From Sphingomonadaceae bacterium (lineage in GTDB: Bacteria > Pseudomonadota > Alphaproteobacteria > Sphingomonadales > Sphingomonadaceae), in NCBI GenBank assembly GCA_009926135.1, contig RFPL01000009.1, positions 1-64,000 on the forward strand: DNA of 64,000 nt. The letters run 5' to 3'. The notes beneath the pieces are model-generated. The model had not been told where the DNA came from, did no database searches, and saw nothing but the letters and a program-made list of their open reading frames with translations. A program made the position numbers and the translations under genes. This document shows, in pieces, positions 36,975 through 44,719 of this stretch. Each line of letters begins with the position of its first letter. Position 1 is the first letter of the stretch.

Positions 36975-38972
36975 ATGGAGTTGGAAGCCGGATTTTCGGC
37001 GGTTGAGGGCGGTTTCGACCTGCACTTCGCAGGCCGCCTGGTGCTGCGCCACCGGGCCGAAACGCCGGTGCTCGACTCAGCCCGTGGCAATCCGACTGTC
37101 ACCATGTATCGCGGCAACTTCAAGATCGAGGATGCGCCGGAAGGGCAGATCACGCCGCTCGATAGTGCGGTGGAGGATGGTTCCGTCACTCTCTCGCACG
37201 AAGGCACTGCCGTCGCCCGGCTGGAACTGTCTGACCATCGCCTGACCATCACCCTGCTGACCCAGGGCCACGACCGCATCCGCCTGCGCTGGCATGGCGA
37301 ACCGGGCGAGGCAGTGTGGGGCGGGGGTGAGCAGATGAGCTACTTCGCGCTCAATGGCCGGACCTTCCCGATGTGGACCAGCGAGCCCGGCGTCGGCCGC
37401 GACAAGACCACCGAGCTGACCCGCCAGATGGACGAGAGCGGGATGGCCGGGGGTGATTACTACCACACCAATTACCCGCAGCCGACGATCCTCACCTCGC
37501 GCTGGCTGGCGATGCATCTCGATGCGGCCTGTTACAGCGTGGTCGATTGCACGGATCCGGCTGCTCATGCCTTCGAGGTATGGAACGGCACGGCAGCGTT
37601 CGAACTCTATGCCGCCGATGGTCCGCTGGACCTTGTCGGCCAGCTCTCTACCCGGTTCGGCCGCCAGCCGCCGCTGCCCGACTGGGTGATCGGCGGGGCG
37701 ATTGTCGGCCTGAAGGACGGCACCCGCAGCTTTGAGCGGCTGGAAGGCTTCATCCAGGCCGGCACCGCCGTCTCGGGCCTGTGGTGCGAGGACTGGGCCG
37801 GGATCCGCGAGACCAGCTTCGGCCGCCGCCTGTTCTGGGACTGGCGCCGCGACAACCAGCGCTATGCCGACCTGCCGCAGCGCATCGCCGCCTTGCAGGA
37901 CCGCGGAATCCGCTACCTGGCCTATGCCAACCCTTACCTGTGCAACGATGGCATCCTCTATGAGGAAGCGCTGGAGGGCGGGCATTTCTGCCTGAAGCCT
38001 GATGCCGACGAGGTCTACCTGGTCGACTTTGGCGAGTTCGACTGCGGCGTGCTGGACTTTACTCGCAAGGAAACCCGCGACTGGTTTGCCGAGAAGGTGC
38101 TGGGCCGCGAGATGCTCGACATCGGCATCTCCGGCTGGATGGCCGACTTCGGCGAATACCTGCCGACCGACGTGCGGCTGGCCGATGGTTCCGACCCGAT
38201 GGAAGCGCACAACCGCTGGCCCGTGCTGTGGGCCGAGGTCAACGCCCAGGCGGTAGAGAGTCGCGGCAAGACTGGCGACGCCGTGTTCTTCATGCGCGCC
38301 GGCTTCTCCGGCGTGCAGGGCTATTGCCCGTTGCTCTGGGCGGGGGACCAGTCGGTCGATTTCACCCGGCATGACGGGATCGGCACGGTGATCACGGCTG
38401 CGCTGTCGGCTGGCCTGGTCGGCAATGCCTACAGCCACTCGGACTGCGGTGGTTACACCTCGCTGCTGGGCAATGTCCGCACGGTCGAGCTGATGGAGCG
38501 GTGGTGCGAGCTGTCCGCTTTCGCCCCGGTCATGCGCAGCCACGAAGGCAACCGGCCCGACGACAACCTGCAATACGACAGCACGCCCGAACTGCTGGCC
38601 TGCTTCGCGCGCTGGAGCCGGGTTCACGCCCACCTGGCGCCTTACGTCCGTCATCTCTGCGACGAGGCGGCCGAGTTCGGCTTGCCGGCGCAGCGCCCGC
38701 TGTTCCTGCACCATGCCGAGGATGAAAGCCTCTACGCAGTGCAGGACCAGTACCTCTACGGCGCGGACCTGGTGGTTGCCCCGGTGATCGAAGACGGCGC
38801 ACGCGAGCGGACTGTGATCCTGCCGGGCGAGGGTGAATGGATCCACGCCTTCACCGGCGAGGCCTATCAATCCGGCACCCACACGATCAGCGCACCGATC
38901 GGCTGCCCGCCAGTTTTCTATTCGGTTCAAAGCACTTATGCGGACCTGTTTGGAGGTCTTCGCAAGTTATGA
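36975..38972 (+). CDS. yihQ: Sulfoquinovosidase (GH31, YihQ/SmoI type)
   Basis: Releases sulfoquinovose from its alpha-glycosides such as sulfoquinovosyl glycerol. The 665-aa protein follows E. coli YihQ along most of its length: G-G-G-E-Q near 117, W-T-S-E-x-G-V-G-R near 134, and nucleophile D391 in G-W-M-A-D-F-G-E-Y. The acid/base is D458 in W-A-G-D-Q. The sulfonate-recognition positions of YihQ (Q262, Q288, R301, W304, Y508) map to K247, E272, R285, W288 and Y494, the K-E-R-W-Y variant I recall from Agrobacterium. The frame is open to 36876; 36975 is preferred for its GGGAG site and family length. No signal peptide, so cytoplasmic. Confidence 0.93.
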   Translation: MELEAGFSAVEGGFDLHFAGRLVLRHRAETPVLDSARGNPTVTMYRGNFKIEDAPEGQITPLDSAVEDGSVTLSHEGTAVARLELSDHRLTITLLTQGHDRIRLRWHGEPGEAVWGGGEQMSYFALNGRTFPMWTSEPGVGRDKTTELTRQMDESGMAGGDYYHTNYPQPTILTSRWLAMHLDAACYSVVDCTDPAAHAFEVWNGTAAFELYAADGPLDLVGQLSTRFGRQPPLPDWVIGGAIVGLKDGTRSFERLEGFIQAGTAVSGLWCEDWAGIRETSFGRRLFWDWRRDNQRYADLPQRIAALQDRGIRYLAYANPYLCNDGILYEEALEGGHFCLKPDADEVYLVDFGEFDCGVLDFTRKETRDWFAEKVLGREMLDIGISGWMADFGEYLPTDVRLADGSDPMEAHNRWPVLWAEVNAQAVESRGKTGDAVFFMRAGFSGVQGYCPLLWAGDQSVDFTRHDGIGTVITAALSAGLVGNAYSHSDCGGYTSLLGNVRTVELMERWCELSAFAPVMRSHEGNRPDDNLQYDSTPELLACFARWSRVHAHLAPYVRHLCDEAAEFGLPAQRPLFLHHAEDESLYAVQDQYLYGADLVVAPVIEDGARERTVILPGEGEWIHAFTGEAYQSGTHTISAPIGCPPVFYSVQSTYADLFGGLRKL

Positions 38973-39982
38973 GCGAAAGGTCCAACATCCGCGACGTCGC
39001 CGCGCGGGCCGGGGTCGCGGTCAAGACTGTCAGCCGGGTGCTGAACGGCCATCCCTATGTCTCGGCCGATACCAAGGCGCGGGTTGAAGAGGCGATGAAG
39101 GCGCTGGAGTTCCGCCCATCGGTTGCCGCGCGGATCTTGTCGGGCGCGAAAAGCAACCAGGTCGCGCTGATCTACGATAATCACAGCCCCTATTACATGT
39201 TCCAGATCCAGACCGGTTGCTGGGACGTCTGCCGCGCCAAGGGCATCCGCCTCTTGGCCCAGCCGGTTGACGTGGCCGATCCCGATGTTGGCGATCAGGT
39301 CCGCGGACTGGTCACCGAGACGCAGGTCGACGGGATCATCCTGTCCTCGCCGGTCACCGATTGCGAACCGGTCCTGCGCGCGCTTGAAGCGCTGGATATC
39401 CCGTTCGTGCGCATCTCGCCCGGCACCAATCATGCCCTGACCAGTTCGGTCTTCATGGACGATGCCCAGGCAGCGGATGACATGACGACCCACCTGATCA
39501 ATGCCGGCCACCGCCGGATCGGTTTCATCAAGGGCCACCCCAATCACAAGGGTTCGGAAGACCGGCTGATCGGCTATCGCCGCGCGCTCGACCGGGCAGG
39601 GATCGCCTTTGACCCGGTGCTGATCTGCGATGGCGAATTCGATTTCGATTCCGGCGTGCGCGGGGCAGGCCGCCTGCTGGACCTGCCGCAGCCGCCGACC
39701 GCGATCTTTGCCTCGAACGATGACATGGCGGCCGGCGTCCTCGCCGTAGCGCACGATCGCAACATGAACCTGCCGGCTGAGCTTTCCGTGGCCGGGTTTG
39801 ACGATACGACCCTGGCCCGCACGGTCTGGCCGCCGCTGACCACTATCCACCAGCCGATGGCCGAACTGGCCCAGACGGCCGCAGAAATCCTGATCGAAGG
39901 GGGCGACATCACCCATCGCCGCCTGCCCCACCAGTTAATCGAGCGCGCTTCCGTCGCGCCGCCACACAGGAAAATGACATGA
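38969..39982 (+). CDS. LacI-family transcriptional regulator
   Basis: Regulator of 337 aa. The N-terminal helix-turn-helix is at residues 5–50: I-R-D-V-A-A-R-A-G-V-A-V-K-T-V-S-R-V-L-N-G, then hinge helix F-R-P-S-V-A-A-R-I-L-S-G. A periplasmic-binding-like sugar domain follows with V-D-G-I-I-L, H-R-R-I-G-F-I-K-G, F-A-S-N-D-D-M-A-A-G and V-A-G-F-D-D-T. Its start overlaps the sulfoquinovosidase stop (ATGA) and its stop overlaps the reductase start (ATGA), so it lies inside the operon it probably controls. Inducer likely sulfoquinovose or a metabolite, by context only. The longer open frame to 38837 is not used. Confidence 0.92.
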   Translation: MSERSNIRDVAARAGVAVKTVSRVLNGHPYVSADTKARVEEAMKALEFRPSVAARILSGAKSNQVALIYDNHSPYYMFQIQTGCWDVCRAKGIRLLAQPVDVADPDVGDQVRGLVTETQVDGIILSSPVTDCEPVLRALEALDIPFVRISPGTNHALTSSVFMDDAQAADDMTTHLINAGHRRIGFIKGHPNHKGSEDRLIGYRRALDRAGIAFDPVLICDGEFDFDSGVRGAGRLLDLPQPPTAIFASNDDMAAGVLAVAHDRNMNLPAELSVAGFDDTTLARTVWPPLTTIHQPMAELAQTAAEILIEGGDITHRRLPHQLIERASVAPPHRKMT

Positions 39983-40893
39983 GCGAACTGCCTCTTGCGC
40001 CCGCCACCCGCCAGCTTGGCACCAGCGGGATCGAAGTTTCCCCGATCGCCTGGGGGATGTGGCGCCTGGCCGAAAATGGCCGCAGCGCGGCTGAGGCGGC
40101 GCGGCTGGTCCACGCCGCGCTCGATGCCGGGATCACCTTCCTCGACACCGCCGACATCTATGGCTTCAACGGCAGCGGCGGGTTCGGCGATGCCGAGGCG
40201 CTGTTGGGCGAGGTGCTGGCCGCCGAGCCGGGCCTGCGCGGCCGGATGGTGCTGGCCACCAAGGGCGGGATCATGCCGCCGCTCCCCTATGACCAGAGCG
40301 CCGCTTACCTGCGCGCCGCCATCGATGCCTCGCTCACCCGCCTCAAGACCGACAGTGTGGAGCTGTGGCAAATCCACCGCCCGGACATCCTGGCCCATCC
40401 GCAGGAAGTCGCGCGCGTGCTGGATGACGCTGTGACGAGCGGCAAGATCCGCACGCTCGGCGTATCCAACTTCACGCAAGGCCAGACCGCCGCGCTCAAT
40501 CACTTCCTGGGCCACAAGCTGGTTTCGACCCAGCCGGAAATCAGCCCGCTGCGGATCGACTGCTTCGAGAACGGCGAACTGGACCAGGCGATGATGCTGG
40601 GCCTGACCCCGCTGGCCTGGTCGCCGCTTGGCGGTGGGCGGCTCGCCAAGCCGGAAAGCGCGCGGGATCATGCAATCTGCGCCGCGCTGGACAAGGTGGC
40701 GGGCGAGGCCGGCGTTTCACGCTCGGTCGCGGCCTATTCGTGGCTGATGGCCCATCCGGCCGGCATCATCCCGATCATCGGCTCGCAGCAGGTGGAACGG
40801 ATTGCCGAAGGCGCCGCCGCGCTGAAGGTGCGCTGGACCCGGACCGACTGGTACGCGGTGCTGGTCGCCGCGCGGGGCGTGCCGCTCCCTTGA
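39979..40893 (+). CDS. smoB: Aldo/keto reductase, candidate 6-oxoglucose reductase (SmoB-like)
   Basis: NAD(P)H-dependent reductase of 304 aa. The tetrad is visible: D and Y in F-L-D-T-A-D-I-Y-G, K in L-A-T-K-G-G, and H in Q-I-H-R-P-D. Cofactor-site segments G-V-S-N-F and I-P-I-I-G-S are also present. In the Agrobacterium sulfo-SMO pathway, an AKR called SmoB reduces 6-oxoglucose to glucose. The position here, between sulfoquinovosidase/LacI and an SsuD-like monooxygenase, matches that role. The family assignment is solid; the substrate is inferred from neighbours. Confidence 0.8.
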   Translation: MSELPLAPATRQLGTSGIEVSPIAWGMWRLAENGRSAAEAARLVHAALDAGITFLDTADIYGFNGSGGFGDAEALLGEVLAAEPGLRGRMVLATKGGIMPPLPYDQSAAYLRAAIDASLTRLKTDSVELWQIHRPDILAHPQEVARVLDDAVTSGKIRTLGVSNFTQGQTAALNHFLGHKLVSTQPEISPLRIDCFENGELDQAMMLGLTPLAWSPLGGGRLAKPESARDHAICAALDKVAGEAGVSRSVAAYSWLMAHPAGIIPIIGSQQVERIAEGAAALKVRWTRTDWYAVLVAARGVPLP

Positions 40894-40965
40894 TACCGAT
40901 CAAGGCGGGCAGGGGCGCATTCGCCCACTAGCCCGCAAGATACCTGACCTGACGGAGAGACTGCC

Positions 40966-42051
40966 ATGACCAACCCGCCCGAAATCGCCTGGTTCTCTGC
41001 CCTCTGCGACGACGATTACGAGTTCCTTGGCGTCCCCGATCCGCAGCTGAAGTCCAGCTGGGAGCATTGCCGCAACATCGTGATGCGCGCCGAAGAAGGC
41101 GGGTTCGACAACATCCTGCTGCCCTCGGGCTATGAGCTGGGGGTCGATACCACCGCCTTCGCCGCCGCCGTCGCTACCCAGGTCAAGCGGATCAAGCTGC
41201 TGTGGGCGACCCGCATGGGCGAGGACTGGCCGCCGCAACTTGCCCGACGCATCGCCACGCTGGACCGGATCCTGGGACCGAACGCGGCTGGCACCGGTGG
41301 CCGCCTCAACGTCAACATCATCTCCTCGCCAATGCCGGGCGAGACGATGGAAAGCGGCCCGCGCTATCGCCGCGGGACCGAGGTGATGAAAATCATCCGC
41401 ACCCTGCTCAATGGTGAGCACCTCGACTTCCAGGGCGAGTTCTACCAGCTCAAGCTCGATCCGGCGCGGATCAGCACGATCTCGGGCAAGTGCCCCAATC
41501 TCTACTTCGGCGGCCTCAGCCACGAAGCGCGCGAGTGCGCTGCCGAAGCAGCCGATGTCTACCTGATGTGGCCGGACAAGATGGAGAATGTCCGCGAGGT
41601 CGTTACCGACATGAAGGCCCGCGCCGCCGCCAAGGGCCGCACCCTCAAGTTCGGCTACCGTGCTCACGTGATCGTGCGCGAAACCGAGGACGAGGCCCGC
41701 GCCTATGCCGACCGGCTGTTGTCCAAGCTGGACGACGAGATGGGCCGTGCGATCCGCGAAAAGAGCCTCGACGCCGCCAACTTTGGCGTCCAGCGCCAGC
41801 AGGAGCTGCGCGGCGCCGCCGATGGCGATGGCTTTGTCGAGGAGAACCTGTGGACCGGCATCGGTCGGGCCCGCTCAGGTTGCGGCGCGGCAATCGTTGG
41901 CAATCCGGACCAGGTGCTGGCCAAACTGCGGGCCTATCAGGACGCGGGGATGGAGGCGTTCATCCTGTCCGGCTATCCTCACATGCAGGAATGCGATATG
42001 TTCGCGCGCTATGTCCTCCCCCACATTCAGCACAGCCCAATCCCCGGGTGA
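40966..42051 (+). CDS. smoC: Flavin-dependent sulfonate monooxygenase, candidate sulfoquinovose monooxygenase (SmoC-like)
   Basis: Luciferase-like TIM-barrel monooxygenase of 361 aa in the SsuD alkanesulfonate group. It would use FMNH2 and O2 to cleave the C–S bond of sulfoquinovose, giving sulfite and 6-oxoglucose. SsuD-like landmarks are L-Y-F-G-G-L-S-H-E-A near 180, A-D-V-Y-L-M-W, the R-x-H pair in G-Y-R-A-H-V-I-V-R near 227, and the Arg-containing loop T-G-I-G-R-A-R-S-G-C-G near 300. A clear ribosome site (ACGGAGAG) precedes 40966. The co-directional cluster supports sulfoquinovose. No flavin reductase partner (SmoA) is in the window. Confidence 0.82.
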   Translation: MTNPPEIAWFSALCDDDYEFLGVPDPQLKSSWEHCRNIVMRAEEGGFDNILLPSGYELGVDTTAFAAAVATQVKRIKLLWATRMGEDWPPQLARRIATLDRILGPNAAGTGGRLNVNIISSPMPGETMESGPRYRRGTEVMKIIRTLLNGEHLDFQGEFYQLKLDPARISTISGKCPNLYFGGLSHEARECAAEAADVYLMWPDKMENVREVVTDMKARAAAKGRTLKFGYRAHVIVRETEDEARAYADRLLSKLDDEMGRAIREKSLDAANFGVQRQQELRGAADGDGFVEENLWTGIGRARSGCGAAIVGNPDQVLAKLRAYQDAGMEAFILSGYPHMQECDMFARYVLPHIQHSPIPG

Positions 42052-42211
42052 TGGCAGTCTGAGCGAAGCTGCTCGCCTCTACGCAGTCCTGCAACAGCTG
42101 CTGACTGCCCAGGCTGAGCTGGACGCGTTGGACCAGCCGCTGGCGGCCGCGCGCCTTGATGCAACCATCGAGGCAGTCAATCTGGCGATAATTTCCGGCG
42201 ATACCGACTAA
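42011..42211 (+). CDS. Small conserved-looking helical protein
   Basis: A 66-aa ORF whose first 41 nt overlap the monooxygenase 3' end. Residues from about 16 onward look like a real protein: L-S-E-A-A-R-L-Y-A-V-L-Q-Q-L-L and A-Q-A-E-L-D-A-L-D-Q-P-L-A-A-A-R-L-D-A-A-type amphipathic helices with an acidic end. It resembles short hypothetical proteins seen in sphingomonads, but no function can be given. The ATG at 42011 is the only good start; the overlap makes the true start uncertain. Confidence 0.45.
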   Translation: MSSPTFSTAQSPGDGSLSEAARLYAVLQQLLTAQAELDALDQPLAAARLDATIEAVNLAIISGDTD

Positions 42212-42266
42212 GTACCTAAAAGCTTTCTGCAAAAACACGTGATTCCGCGAATGGAATGCAGCCGCT

Positions 42267-42920
42267 ATGGCTGTATCTTCCCCGTATTCCTTCGATAGTC
42301 ATTGGGTCGGATTGATGGGGATACATGAAACAAGCGCCTTGCGCCGGAGTACTTCGCTTGAGGGCAGCGGCTCCGTGGGCACGATTACCGAGCAATCGCG
42401 CAAGCTGCGGTCGCTGGCCAGCGATCTGCTGGTAATGGCCCGCGAAATCGAAGCGGGGACCACTCGATCAAGCCCGCCGATGTCCGGCGAAAGGATCCGG
42501 CCCGCGCGTGAAATGACGGACAAGGCCGCGTTGCTCGAACGTGCAGCGCAAAAGTATGTCAATCGCCGCCTGCGTCACCGCTTCTTCCCGGCCGAGCTGT
42601 TCGGTGAGCCGGCCTGGGATCTGCTGCTGGACCTGTTTCAGGCGCGACTGGAAGACAAGATGATCACGGTGACCAGCGCTTGCATTGCCGCCGACGTGCC
42701 GGTTTCAACTGCGCTGCGCTGGATCGGACTGCTGGAGCAGCATGGTCTGGTGGAGCGCAGCCGCAATGTCAGCGACCAGCGTTCGACCTGGGTTCGCCTG
42801 ACCGACCGCGCGGCTGCCGCCATGATCGAATATACCGACAGTTGCCTGACCCGATCGCGCCGGGCCGATCGCCTGGCCGATGAGCATCGGTTCGCCAGGA
42901 TGGAGAGCGAAGCGGCCTGA
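42267..42920 (+). CDS. MarR-like winged-helix regulator
   Basis: Putative DNA-binding protein of 217 aa. The first ~90 residues look disordered or weakly helical. The C-terminal part (about 105–190) has a MarR-like winged helix: recognition segment V-P-V-S-T-A-L-R-W-I-G-L-L-E-Q-H-G-L-V-E-R, then the wing R-S-T-W-V-R-L-T-D-R-A. An internal ATG at 42315 is an alternative start. It may be unrelated to the sulfoquinovose genes upstream. The 244-bp region after it (42921–43164) shows no convincing gene. Confidence 0.65.
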   Translation: MAVSSPYSFDSHWVGLMGIHETSALRRSTSLEGSGSVGTITEQSRKLRSLASDLLVMAREIEAGTTRSSPPMSGERIRPAREMTDKAALLERAAQKYVNRRLRHRFFPAELFGEPAWDLLLDLFQARLEDKMITVTSACIAADVPVSTALRWIGLLEQHGLVERSRNVSDQRSTWVRLTDRAAAAMIEYTDSCLTRSRRADRLADEHRFARMESEAA

Positions 42921-43164
42921 CGGCAGCGCTGCGCCAGTTTTCCTACCTGGCCAGCGCGTGCTATCCATCGCGCGGCTCTTTCGCTTCGTCGATTACGGCA
43001 GGTGCCGCCCCTTTGCGGGCGGTCCGGAAAATTTTCCTGTCAAACCTGCGGAGCGCGCCAGAGTTCCCGCAAATCTGTGATAAGGAAAGGAGAACAGCTG
43101 TTGGGAAAAGCGGACACCGTGTCAAGTGTGTCAACTTCGTCTCGCCTCTCCGATCCGGAATGGC

Positions 43165-44568
43165 TCAGCCCTTGATCTGGTACGCAACCTCGAAGTCGCC
43201 CCACCGGCGACCCTGGACAACCACGGGCGAATAGACGTTGCGGACCACGACATAATTGGTGCCGTCACCTTCCTGGCGATAGACCGACATGAAGTAGGGC
43301 GCCTGGCTGGCCTTGGCCGCCTTGTCGATTTCGTCGAGCAGGATGCGGCCGTTGCGGCAGTAGCGGGTGTCGTGGGCCAGCTCGCCGATCGGCTTGCGCG
43401 AGTGTTCGGTCACGTGCGTGGGCAGGAAGCCGTTCATGTCGGCCGCGCTGCACATGATCACGCTGGGATGCGCAATGCGCAGGCGATCGAACAGCGGGCG
43501 CCAGTTGGCATCGGCCCAGTCGCTCAGGCCGGTGCGGTACAGTTCCGGATTGGTGCCGGGGACGAGGCGATAATTGGTGTCGAACAACTGGTCGAGCCGC
43601 AGTTCGCCACAGGCAATGGCGGCTTCGGTAACGGCGACCAGCTGGTCACGGAAGGAGGCGGCGAGTTCGACGATTTCGGTATCGTGCGGCGAAACGCCAG
43701 CGCTGATCACTGCGTTGAACAGCTTGTTGGAGGTGGTTTCCATGGTCAGGACATTGCCGCGAGTGGCATCGAGCAGGACCGAGTTTTCGCGGACTGAGCC
43801 GATCACGGTATCCAGCGCCTCGCGCACCGCGACGCCCTTGGCGTGGACTTCGGCGGAGTGGCGGGCGACGCGCTCGCCGGTTTCGTCAAGCTGGGAGACC
43901 AGCCGCGTGGTTTCCGCCAGAACGTCCGTAACGGTTTCGAGCCGTTCCTCGGCCTGGCTGGATTGATTGACGCCTGACTGGATCTCGGTGACGAGCCCAG
44001 CCGCTTCGCCGACCAGCTTGCCAACTGCCTGGCGGATTTCCTCGGCCGCGGCACTGGTGTTCTGGGCAAGCTTCTTCACTTCGGAGGCGACGACGGCGAA
44101 GGTCTTGCCAGCCTCGCCCGCCCGGGCTGCTTCGATGGTGGCGTTGAGCGCGAGCATGTTGGTGGTGCGGGCGATCGTCTCGATCCCCTTGGAGACGTGC
44201 TGGACCTGTTCCATCACGGTCGCGAAGTTGGTGACGTGGATGCCGAGCCGCGAGATCAGCGTGATGATCGAGCGGAATTCGACCACAGCCGCATTGACCC
44301 GCTCGGTTCCCTTGCCAAGGCGGTCATAGGCCTGGGCCGAGAGCAGCTTCGCCTCGTCGGCGGATTCGGCGATGTGGCGCTGATCGAGTTCAAGCGCGCC
44401 CGCGATCTCGTCAAGTTCAGCGAGGTCCGAAATCTGGCGCTGCATCTGGTCGGTAGCGCGCTCGATCTGGCCGGCGGCCTCGGTGCAGCCCACGGCAAGC
44501 TCGCCGCAGTGAGTGGCTGCGGACTGGTCAAGGATGGGAAGTCCGGCAGGAATCTTCTCGACGTACAT
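43165..44568 (-). CDS. Soluble methyl-accepting chemotaxis protein with C-terminal sensor-like domain
   Basis: Chemoreceptor of 467 aa without transmembrane helices, so cytoplasmic. The coiled-coil signalling domain is in the first part. The hairpin tip, [18 protein letters not shown], lies near residues 135–155 with V-A-S-E-V-K-K-L-A after it. The last ~170 residues form a separate domain (L-F-D-R-L…D-M-N-G-F-L-P-T-H and [10 protein letters not shown] at the end) that I take as the sensor. Signal unknown. It is divergent from the cheA operon and probably feeds it. Confidence 0.82.
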   Translation of the reverse strand: MYVEKIPAGLPILDQSAATHCGELAVGCTEAAGQIERATDQMQRQISDLAELDEIAGALELDQRHIAESADEAKLLSAQAYDRLGKGTERVNAAVVEFRSIITLISRLGIHVTNFATVMEQVQHVSKGIETIARTTNMLALNATIEAARAGEAGKTFAVVASEVKKLAQNTSAAAEEIRQAVGKLVGEAAGLVTEIQSGVNQSSQAEERLETVTDVLAETTRLVSQLDETGERVARHSAEVHAKGVAVREALDTVIGSVRENSVLLDATRGNVLTMETTSNKLFNAVISAGVSPHDTEIVELAASFRDQLVAVTEAAIACGELRLDQLFDTNYRLVPGTNPELYRTGLSDWADANWRPLFDRLRIAHPSVIMCSAADMNGFLPTHVTEHSRKPIGELAHDTRYCRNGRILLDEIDKAAKASQAPYFMSVYRQEGDGTNYVVVRNVYSPVVVQGRRWGDFEVAYQIKG

Positions 44569-44719
44569 GCAAGTGCCCCGGCTGTGTTGCGCTGCCGGAC
44601 TAGCGTGGAATGGTTAACACGAGGTCAAGTGGCCTCACCCAGGCTGGCCGCATGTGGGTACCGGGATAACCCGCAATTAACTATCTCGGTCCATAGCCCG
44701 GGGCGGAGAAACGCCGCCG

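Noticed and set aside
37077-38930. 617-codon minus-strand frame over the sulfoquinovosidase gene
   Set aside because: Antisense of a well-matched GH31 enzyme.
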